DNA of 8,774 nucleotides from Candidatus Levybacteria bacterium RIFCSPLOWO2_12_FULL_37_14 (lineage in GTDB: Bacteria > Patescibacteriota > Microgenomatia > Levybacterales > UBA12049). Location of the stretch: assembly GCA_001782645.1 (NCBI GenBank), contig MFPH01000012.1:1-8774 (forward strand), in the 5' to 3' direction. Below are positions 1 through 5,200 of this stretch, piece after piece. The notes beneath the pieces were generated by a model. It was not told the DNA's origin, did no database searches, and saw nothing but the letters and a program-made list of their open reading frames with translations. The position numbers were made by a program, and so were the translations under genes. How positions within the stretch are numbered: position 1 is the first letter of the stretch; every line of letters begins with the position of its first letter.

Positions 1-61
1 GGGAGTCGAACCCCTCTTTGCTGCTTGGAAAGCAGCTGTTGAACCGATCAACTAATCCCGC
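1..61 (-). tRNA. tRNA-Gly(TCC), 3' end cut by window edge
   Basis: On the minus strand the sequence begins GCGGGAT (acceptor 5' strand, 61 to 55). It continues through a D arm, a GCTGC/GCAGC anticodon stem with loop TTTCCAA (anticodon TCC at 27-29), and a T loop TTCGACT. The window stops inside the T-stem 3' strand, so the rest of that stem and the acceptor 3' strand are missing. It reads GGA glycine codons. It is the last of three minus-strand tRNAs and may be co-transcribed with tRNA-Pro or use its own -10 box near 123-131. Confidence 0.93.
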
Positions 62-65
62 CTAC

Positions 66-96
66 GTTCCTTCGGAACTTCGGCGGGCAAGCCCGC
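66..96. repeat. two GC-rich hairpins in the tRNA-Gly leader
   Basis: GTTCC-TTC-GGAAC (66-78) is followed by GCGGGC-AA-GCCCGC (83-96). Both are perfect stems, and both are far more GC-rich than the surrounding DNA. On the plus strand the second stem is followed by TTTAGTTAT; on the minus strand no T-run follows, so it is a poor terminator for the tRNAs. The segment ACTTCGGCGGGCAA resembles ACTTCAGCGAGGCAA at 588-602, which suggests a dispersed repeat. A role in tRNA-Gly processing or as a structured leader is inference. Confidence 0.55.
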
Positions 97-122
97 TTTA
101 GTTATCCGATGCAGAATGTTTT

Positions 123-131
123 ATTTTAGCA
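123..131 (-). promoter_or_regulatory. possible extended -10 for tRNA-Gly
   Basis: The minus strand reads TGCTAAAAT here, an extended -10 form (TGn plus 5/6 of TATAAT). No -35 is visible because the upstream DNA is the 3' end of tRNA-Pro. Transcription would start near 116 and leave a leader of about 55 nt carrying the two hairpins. Co-transcription from upstream tRNA promoters is an equally good explanation. Confidence 0.35.
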
Positions 132-146
132 TAAAAACGCTTAAAT

Positions 147-223
147 TGGTCGGGGGTAGAGGATTTGAACCTCCGGCCTCACGGTCCCAAACCGTGCGCT
201 CTAGCCAGCTGAGCTAACCCCCG
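147..223 (-). tRNA. tRNA-Pro(TGG)
   Basis: The minus-strand acceptor CGGGGGT pairs with ACCCCCG. The D loop contains AGCTGGCTAGAG, the anticodon stem is CACGG/CCGTG with loop TTTGGGA (anticodon TGG, 187-189), and the T loop is TTCAAAT. Discriminator A and an encoded CCA occupy 147-150, giving 77 nt in all. The other tRNAs whose 3' ends are visible here do not encode a full CCA. It reads CCA proline codons and lies between tRNA-Leu and tRNA-Gly. Confidence 0.96.
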
Positions 224-237
224 AACTTGATTGTCAC

Positions 238-265
238 ATCATACGTTTACTTCATCTTCCGGCAA
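238..265 (-). promoter_or_regulatory. candidate promoter of tRNA-Pro
   Basis: The minus strand shows TTGCCG (260-265), a 16-nt spacer and TATGAT (238-243, 5/6 of consensus), about 14 nt before the tRNA 5' end. The -35 falls inside a hairpin (250-281), so folding and promoter function overlap. Read-through from the tRNA-Leu promoter is an alternative. Confidence 0.45.
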
Positions 266-281
266 AGCCAGCGCGATGAAG
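250..281. repeat. hairpin CTTCATC/GATGAAG between tRNA-Leu and tRNA-Pro
   Basis: CTTCATC (250-256) is complementary to GATGAAG (275-281). On the minus strand an inner stem CTGGC-TTT-GCCGG lies within the arms. No T-run follows on either strand, so it is not a classical terminator. It may act in precursor-tRNA processing. Confidence 0.4.
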
Positions 282-314
282 AGCGCTTCGATATGGCTAC
301 TATTCGCTATATAT

Positions 315-388
315 AAAAAGTGCATGCACTACTGAAGTGCTCTTTGGCGAAGCAACGCATTGCAAGCCAAAGGAAACGAATAGTAGTG
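315..388 (-). terminator. nested inverted repeats after tRNA-Leu, terminator-like
   Basis: Nested arms lie just downstream of tRNA-Leu on its strand. CACTACT (327-333) pairs with AGTAGTG (382-388, overlapping the tRNA 3' edge). CTTTGGC (342-348) pairs with GCCAAAG (366-372). The innermost stem is GCAA-CGCA-TTGC (352-363). A perfect palindrome AGTGCATGCACT (319-330) then overlaps the start of a minus-strand T-run (315-319). The order hairpin, palindrome, T5 fits an intrinsic terminator, but the stems nearest the T-run are short and compete with each other. Confidence 0.45.
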
Positions 389-469
389 CTGAGGGAGGGA
401 GTCGAACCCTCACACCCTTGCGGATAAGGGCTCTTAAGGCCCTCGTGTCTGCCATTCCACCACCCCAGC
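387..469 (-). tRNA. tRNA-Leu(TAA)
   Basis: This is a class II tRNA on the minus strand. Acceptor GCTGGGG pairs with CCTCAGC (one G-T), with discriminator A at 387 and no encoded CCA. The anticodon stem is AGGGC/GCCCT with loop CTTAAGA (anticodon TAA, 434-436). A long variable arm (ATCCGCAAGGGTG region) and T loop TTCGACT are present. It reads TTA, the favoured leucine codon of AT-rich genomes. Its promoter lies just upstream at 490-498. Confidence 0.96.
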
Positions 470-489
470 AAAAAGATGTTCGTGCTGTA

Positions 490-498
490 ATTATAACA
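490..498 (-). promoter_or_regulatory. extended -10 promoter of tRNA-Leu
   Basis: The minus strand reads TGTTATAAT, a perfect TATAAT with a TGn extension, 20 nt before the mature tRNA 5' end. The predicted start near 483 leaves a short 5' leader for RNase P. The position for a -35 holds only TTTCTC, which fits an extended -10 promoter that needs no strong -35. Confidence 0.7.
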
Positions 499-523
499 TG
501 GGTTCGAGAGAAGAGAAAGGGTA

Positions 524-547
524 TTGACATATTTCCATACATATGTC
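524..547 (+). promoter_or_regulatory. TTGACA box overlapping an inverted repeat upstream of the DUF378 gene
   Basis: A consensus -35 TTGACA (524-529) has no good -10 at normal spacing: CTTACT at 547-552 matches only 3/6. It overlaps a perfect inverted repeat, GACATAT (526-532), 8 nt, ATATGTC (541-547). That geometry suits a dimeric repressor site. It lies between the divergent tRNA-Leu and DUF378 genes and could control either. Operator function is inference. Confidence 0.4.
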
Positions 548-619
548 TTACTAGATTCATGACCCGCTTTCGTCCGCCTTTGGCGAGACTTCAGCGAGGC
601 AAAGAGGGGGGGTGATAAC

Positions 620-805
620 ATGAAGAGACTACAACAGCTAGCGAATATCCTCGTTCTCGTAGGCGCAATCAATTGGGGATTGGTCGGACTTTTTAAATAT
701 AACTTAGTAGAGTCGCTTTTGGGCGGACTTGGGCTTGTTCAGATAATTTATATCTTGATCGGTTTGTCCGGCGTATTAATGCTGGTAAACTGGGGAAAAA
801 AGTAA
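620..805 (+). CDS. DUF378 family small membrane protein
   Basis: This 61-residue protein matches the DUF378 (PF04070) pattern: a short basic N-terminus, a first membrane segment at about 8-25 with the family core GAINWGLVGLF, and a second at about 38-57 with IIYILIGLSGV. It ends in WGKK. Family function is unknown; it should be a two-helix inner-membrane hairpin. Start choice is firm: ATG at 620 follows GGGGGGTGAT (607-616), the best Shine-Dalgarno in the window and one of only two visible. It stands alone, divergent from tRNA-Leu and convergent with the zinc-ribbon gene at 897-1154, with a shared terminator hairpin just after its stop. A TTGACA box and operator-like repeat lie upstream at 524-547. 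Confidence 0.9.
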   Translation: MKRLQQLANILVLVGAINWGLVGLFKYNLVESLLGGLGLVQIIYILIGLSGVLMLVNWGKK

Positions 806-806
806 A

Positions 807-823
807 TTCTGCATAATGCAGAA
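807..823 (-). terminator. hairpin between convergent genes, terminator
   Basis: TTCTGCA-TAA-TGCAGAA is a perfect 7-bp stem with a 3-nt loop starting one base after the DUF378 stop. On the minus strand it is followed by TTTACTTTTTT, a good U-tract for the zinc-ribbon transcript. On the plus strand the tail is GGCTTTATTC, so termination that way would be weaker. Confidence 0.65.
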
Positions 824-831
824 GGCTTTAT

Positions 832-845
832 TCATCCCGGGATGA
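832..845. repeat. 14-bp perfect palindrome
   Basis: TCATCCCGGGATGA is a perfect palindrome with no loop, lying 8 bp from the terminator hairpin and inside the convergent intergenic gap. It may be a second terminator stem or a dimeric protein site. Nothing in the flanks decides between these. Confidence 0.5.
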
Positions 846-896
846 GATAGTGTAGGTATAGGCGGAGATAAATGTTCTTTGCAGTCTGTTTAAAAT

Positions 897-1154
897 TTAA
901 CGGAGGATTTTTCGTTTGTTTAGCCTCATTTTTGACCTCACGCGGGCCTTTTTAGCAGAGTCCTGTTCTTTTTGAAGCTTTATGCGGGCCTTTGTTCTTT
1001 TGTCGATTGCTTTCTGGCACACTTCATCAGGACACCTATAAATTGTGGTAACTACTTTAGAAAAGGTGTCCTTTGTTTCGGTTTTACCCACAAAAATTAG
1101 TCTTTTTCCGCATTGGCTGCATTGGGGCAGTTTTGTTGAATTAGATATTTTCAG
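897..1154 (-). CDS. small basic zinc-ribbon protein with an unconventional start
   Basis: Read from CTG at 1154-1152 this is 85 residues. It has a CxxC knuckle (C12, C15, followed by GKRLIFVGKT), then after 25 residues a second pair C-x4-C (C41, C46, in RCPDEVCQ), so one four-cysteine zinc ribbon. The last 40 residues are very rich in Lys/Arg and suit nucleic acid or ribosome binding. I do not recognise a named family. The first ATG/GTG/TTG in frame is GTG at 1091, which would remove the first CxxC and wreck the ribbon; there is none between it and the in-frame TAA at 1163-1161. A TGGTATAAT box (1163-1171) ends 8 nt before the CTG, so a leaderless CTG start is my best reading. Alternatives are the truncated GTG form or a gene that has lost its start codon. 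Confidence 0.6.
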   Translation of the reverse strand: MKISNSTKLPQCSQCGKRLIFVGKTETKDTFSKVVTTIYRCPDEVCQKAIDKRTKARIKLQKEQDSAKKARVRSKMRLNKRKILR

Positions 1155-1164
1155 AGGATATTAT
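1136..1164 (+). promoter_or_regulatory. promoter of the DUF192 gene
   Basis: TTGAAT (1136-1141), a 17-nt spacer and TATTAT (1159-1164, 5/6) predict a start near 1171, about 14 nt before the ATG at 1185. Its -10 shares two base pairs with the -10 of the minus-strand zinc-ribbon gene. TATTTT at 1172-1177, 7 nt before the ATG, is a weaker leaderless alternative. Confidence 0.5.
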
Positions 1165-1191
1165 TATACCATATTTTGTCTACCATGTATA
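1163..1191 (-). promoter_or_regulatory. promoter of the zinc-ribbon gene
   Basis: The minus strand reads TATACA (1186-1191, 4/6 of TTGACA), a 17-nt spacer, and TATAAT (1163-1168) preceded by TGG, an extended -10. The predicted start is near 1156, directly at the proposed CTG codon. It overlaps the opposing DUF192 promoter, so the two should compete for polymerase. Confidence 0.6.
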
Positions 1192-1508
1192 ATAATCAGG
1201 TGACAAAACTTTTCGTAAAAGAGGCCATAAATCTGAGGAAAAAAATACAAGGACTTATCGGCGAAGATAAACCATATGCATTAATGATTGAAACCCGTTT
1301 TGGCATTCACACTTTTGGATTAAAATTCCCAATAGATGTTTTAATTTTGAATAATGAGAATAAAGTTGTCTCAATCAGAAAAAATTTAAAACCTAACAAA
1401 ATATTTTTATGGAACCCTATGTATAAAAAAGTCATCGAATTACCCCGAGGAACAATTGAGAAAGAACAAATAAAAATAAATCTACTCATTGACATTTCTA
1501 TTTTATAA
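1185..1508 (+). CDS. DUF192 domain protein
   Basis: From ATG at 1185 this is 107 residues, nearly all a DUF192 domain (PF02643). The diagnostic blocks are HTFGLKFPIDVLIL (about 46-59), a hydrophobic strand with NKVVSIRKNLKP (about 63-74), and VIELPRGTIEK (about 84-94), which corresponds to the family's LELPAGT motif. The C-terminus ends where the domain normally ends, so it does not look truncated. No signal peptide or lipobox is present, unlike many exported DUF192 proteins, so it is probably cytoplasmic. Function is unknown. TTG at 1176 would add three residues (MST), but ATG is preferred. No Shine-Dalgarno is visible. Its TAA overlaps the TAAA flank of the inverted-repeat element that follows. 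Confidence 0.88.
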   Translation: MYNNQVTKLFVKEAINLRKKIQGLIGEDKPYALMIETRFGIHTFGLKFPIDVLILNNENKVVSIRKNLKPNKIFLWNPMYKKVIELPRGTIEKEQIKINLLIDISIL

Positions 1509-1608
1509 ATCCAGCACCTTCTTTTTGCAAAGTGTTGGCTAGCACATAAAATATTGTTGTTAACCTACGCTGTAACCCTTACTGGGTCTTGCAAAGGTGC
1601 TGGATAAA
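1506..1608. mobile_element. 95-bp inverted-repeat element with TAAA flanks (MITE-like or structured RNA)
   Basis: TCCAGCACCTT (1510-1520) is perfectly complementary to AAGGTGCTGGA (1594-1604). The ends are bordered by TAAA on both sides (1506-1509, 1605-1608), like terminal inverted repeats with a 4-bp target duplication. Inside, TTGCAA occurs next to both arms and can extend the stem across a bulge. Small hairpins GTGTT-GGCT-AGCAC and ACCC-TTACT-GGGT lie between. The element fills the gap between the DUF192 and triple zinc-ribbon genes and has no coding capacity. It could be a MITE, an RNA leader of the downstream gene, or a long terminator of the upstream one; no T-tract follows. TAAA flanks are easy to get by chance in AT-rich DNA. 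Confidence 0.45.
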
Positions 1609-1617
1609 CGCTACTAT
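1589..1617 (+). promoter_or_regulatory. candidate promoter of the triple zinc-ribbon gene
   Basis: TTGCAA (1589-1594), a 17-nt spacer and TACTAT (1612-1617) place the start at about 1624, essentially on the ATG at 1626. Overlapping TATATA and TATAAT hexamers (1615-1624) make the exact box uncertain. The -35 would lie in the right arm of the inverted-repeat element, so the element may supply promoter sequence. Confidence 0.45.
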
Positions 1618-1625
1618 ATATAATT

Positions 1626-2168
1626 ATGACAACAGATGAAAAATGCCCGAAATGCGGAAGCCCTCTTTCGGAAGTAACAACTACGAAAACCGGAAAACAG
1701 TTACAGAGATGTTCAACCGGTTCATGGGATCCTGAAACAAGATCTAATGTCGGATGTGACTATGTAAAATGGTTGGAAGTTCCGCCTGAAACTTTGGATG
1801 AAAAATGTCCAAAATGCAAAGCCAATCTAATTCTTGCCACAACAAGATTTGGTAAGAAAATGAAGAAATGTTCCAAAGGCGGCTGGGATAGGGAAACCAG
1901 AAAGGCAACCGGCTGTGACTACATAGAATGGATCAATGGAACCACAGAGCCGCTCGATGAAGAATGTCCGGAGTGCGGGAAAAAATTGGTTTTATTTACA
2001 ACGAGCGCCGGAAAGAAAATGAAGAAATGTTCAACAGCCGGCTGGGACAGAGAAGCGAGACGTCCAACCGGATGCGCATATATTCAATGGCTCAAACCAA
2101 GCGATTATCCCCAAGCTACTAACAATGGGGGCGAGGAATTCCTTCCGCCCGAGTCCCAAGGAGAATAG
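1626..2168 (+). CDS. protein of three tandem topoisomerase-type zinc ribbons
   Basis: These 180 residues consist of three repeats of about 53 residues. Each has CPxC (C7/C10, C61/C64, C114/C117), a TTxxGKxxxxC strand turn (C29, C82, C135), then GCxYxxW (C44, C97, C150), with a conserved DEKCP/DEECP lead-in and W-D-x-E between the last two cysteines. The order resembles the C-terminal zinc fingers of type IA topoisomerases (zf-C4_Topoisom), but the last two cysteines are 14 residues apart instead of about 4-5, so it is a divergent version. There is no catalytic domain; nucleic acid binding is inferred. A Pro/Glu-rich tail (about 160-180) follows. ATG at 1626 has no Shine-Dalgarno and sits just after AT-rich -10-like sequence, so it is probably leaderless. 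Its TAG lies 5 bp from the stop of the convergent MutS-like gene. Confidence 0.85.
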   Translation: MTTDEKCPKCGSPLSEVTTTKTGKQLQRCSTGSWDPETRSNVGCDYVKWLEVPPETLDEKCPKCKANLILATTRFGKKMKKCSKGGWDRETRKATGCDYIEWINGTTEPLDEECPECGKKLVLFTTSAGKKMKKCSTAGWDREARRPTGCAYIQWLKPSDYPQATNNGGEEFLPPESQGE

Positions 2169-2200
2169 GTTAATTAATCCGATCCAACTATTTCCTCGGG
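2148..2200. repeat. inverted repeat spanning two convergent stop codons
   Basis: CCCGA (2148-2152) pairs with TCGGG (2196-2200). Inside, GGA-g-AATAG (2160-2168) pairs with CTATTTCC (2188-2195) with one bulged G. The structure lies within the last codons of both converging genes and encloses TTAATTAA. No U-tract follows on either strand, so it would be a non-canonical shared 3' structure if it is real. Confidence 0.35.
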
Positions 2201-5200
2201 TAAATTCATTGTCCTGGCAACCTCTGTTGCGTATGAGTTTTCATGCCCTTCTTTTATAGCGTATTCATAATTTATTTTTCCATTCTCTATTGAAAACCGG
2301 AAATGATATGGATTAACCAAGGGAGTTTTTATATTTTGAAGTTTTGTTACCAAATCGTGATTATGTGTAGCTAACATAAGGAAATGTCCATTTTTTAGAA
2401 ATTCAGAAATAGCCGCATAAGTAAAGGCTGCTTGGTATACTGGGGAAGTTGTAGAAAAAGCCTCATCAACTGCGGCAAATACTGCCCTTTTTGATTTAAG
2501 CAAAGGCAATAGTACTTTCCAATATTCAATTTCCTGAGAAAAAGCACTAAGTTCTGAATCTTGTTTTTGAACCACCCTATCCAGATAGACCACAGAATCC
2601 AATACCGGTATTGACGCACTTTCAGCAGGAGAATATCCAGTCGCAAGGCTCATAAGTAAAGAGGCTACCGCACCTTTTTCATAGAATGTTTTACCGCAAC
2701 CATTCGGACCAGTTAACAACTGCACTCTTTCTTCTTTTGGATCGAAAGAAATGCTATTTTTTATTTCCTTCTCCTTTTGTTTAAAAATACTAAACATATT
2801 CGATAATTTTATTTCCCCTGTTTCGTTAAGGTTTACTGGAGCTAATTTTTCACTTTGAATAATCCCAGCAAATAAACATATTGCATCCAAATTTCTTAGA
2901 GTATTTTGAAAAGGCGTATTTCTGGCTTCTGCGTCTGTAAAATCGAATGCGGAAAACGACTTTTTACCTCGACTAAGATGATTTAACTGCGAAAGCATAG
3001 GTATGTCAGATAGCGTTTCTCCTATCGCTTTAGCTTCTGGAACAACCTCTCCCTTAAGAATTGCTCTGTCTTTACTTATTTCTTGAACTAAAATATTTGC
3101 TGCCTGATGAAGATAAATAGAGTCTATAGCCTTAAGTTTTGCGATAAGGTTTTGTGTCTTCTCTAAATCGTTAGAGATCTTTCGTAAGGCATAAGGTATT
3201 CCCCCTATCATCAGATCAGTAATTTTACCTATATTCCAAAACATTCCAGATAAATCTTTCTTTTTTTCTTCATCAGGTTTTGCTTTTCCTCTTTTATGTT
3301 CTTCGAGAACCATTAATTCCTCTTTAATACTTTCAAAATTAATGTCTTTTAAGGGTACTGCGGGAAGAAATTTATTGATGGTTTTTAGTTGTTTCACATA
3401 TTGCTCAAAGGCGGCTTTTTCTTCATTTGTTAGCAATTTACTGTCAAGAATATTCTCGCCTGTATTTTCCTCATTTAGTTTTTTGTTTTTGATTTTGGAA
3501 GCACTAGAAAAAGACGTAAGGCTTTCAAAAAGGTTCATAAAGCTAGGATCATTACCCAATAGTTTTTGTTGGATACGTAAGAAAGCTATAGCAGCCTGTA
3601 GATCTCTGTAGGAAAAATACGTTGACTCTTCTTTTCTAGGTTTATCTTGCTTTTTGGGATCTTCCTTTTCATCAAAAGGATTTAATCTTTTATTTATTCC
3701 CTCCTTTGTGGCATTTATTATCGTTGACAATGTTAGCTCTAAGGCTCCCGCATTTTCAATTGCTTCATGAATATTTAAATAATTTCTGTTTTGAGTAAGT
3801 TCGTCAAACATTTTCTGTCTTTCCAGTATTTCAGATGATTTAAGTCCAGAATTCCATAAAACCATCTTCGCAAGAGCATCATTTAATTCCGCAGAATCAT
3901 GGATGGTAAATTTAAAAGTATCCTTGTCGACTGTTAGGTTTTTCAAAAAAGTGTTCATACTAAAATCCGGATCTTGACTAAACAAATGGAAAATGGGATT
4001 TGCTGGAGCATCTGGGAACAGGCTTTCCAAAGATCGCAATTGCTTTTTCATCCGTTCTCTCTCATCTGGAAAAAAATTTTCAACTTTAGGAAAATTTAAG
4101 GGAAATGAGATAGTTGGCGTTAATCCATCTTGTTTCAGATAACTCTCTATCTCAGTTAATATATTTTCTGGATAGTTTCCGGCTTTGGCAACAGCGAAAG
4201 CAAAAGATTCGCTTCTACCTGGTTTTAATTTAAAATGTCGTATTAATTCTCCCTTATCTCCAAACTCTGTTTCTAAATGGTAAATTTTCATATTTGGATC
4301 ATTTTCTGCAATTCCTAATATGGTGTCATTATGGGTTGCCAACATAACACTACCTCCCTTTTTATTTGCGTATGAAGCAGTCTTAAAAAGAAGCCGAGCT
4401 TGGTCTTGAGGAGAAGTAGTCGAATAACCTTCATCAACATATAGGCGTGTGTTTTGATTAAGGTAGGGAATTACAGTTTTCCAGTTTTCTATTTCTCTCA
4501 TAAACGCACTCAAATCATTGTCGGAATCCGTGGACTGTCGATCAAGATAAACAAAATTTTTATATAAAGGTAAATTACCTTCTTTTAAAGGAGCGTAACC
4601 TAATGATTGAGCGGCAAGCCTTATCAGTAAGTCTGCCTTCATATTAAATGATTTCCCTGAAGTATTTGCTCCAGAAAGAATAGTGATTGGAGTATCGGAA
4701 GTGCTATCGTTACATACTTGTCCTTTTTTCTTTCTTTCCATATTCCATCCTTCTGTATATCCATATGGCTTGTTCGAATCAAAAGAGACTTTGCCCCACT
4801 TTTCATCCCTTATTCTTTTGGCAAATTCCAAAGTAGCTCCTATTCTAAGTAAGTATGGCTTAATTTTCTTTTCTAGAATCTCATTTAAATAATCATATGC
4901 GTAATTAGTCCAAATTCCGTTATGCGTATCTTCCTTTTTCGGGTCTGCTTTATCAAAGGGAACTATTATTTTTAACTCTTTTTCCACCTCAGTAATAAAT
5001 TGAGGATCAAATAAAGTTTGTTTAAGGTAGGGAATTTTTATTGATTCTTGTAAATTATTAATTGCCGATAAACCATCTGTAATTCTGTCAACTCCCTCGG
5101 CTACCATGGGAAGAATTTCTTCCTCGTCACCTTGCGGACCAAAATCATATTCAGCTGTAGAAATTGTTGTTACGCCTTCATAGTAAAGATTAATTAAGGG

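Noticed and set aside
300..672. Open reading frames on both strands across tRNA-Leu (for example 337-615 plus, 307-672 and 300-560 minus)
   Set aside because: They read through the tRNA and its hairpins and show no recognisable protein pattern; the minus frame at 307-672 also overlaps the real DUF378 start.
1307..1495. Minus-strand frame inside the DUF192 gene
   Set aside because: It lies antisense to a clear DUF192 domain and its translation has no domain features.
1509..1605. Integron attC site
   Set aside because: The element has inverted ends but lacks the RYYYAAC and GTTRRRY core sites, and no integrase is nearby.
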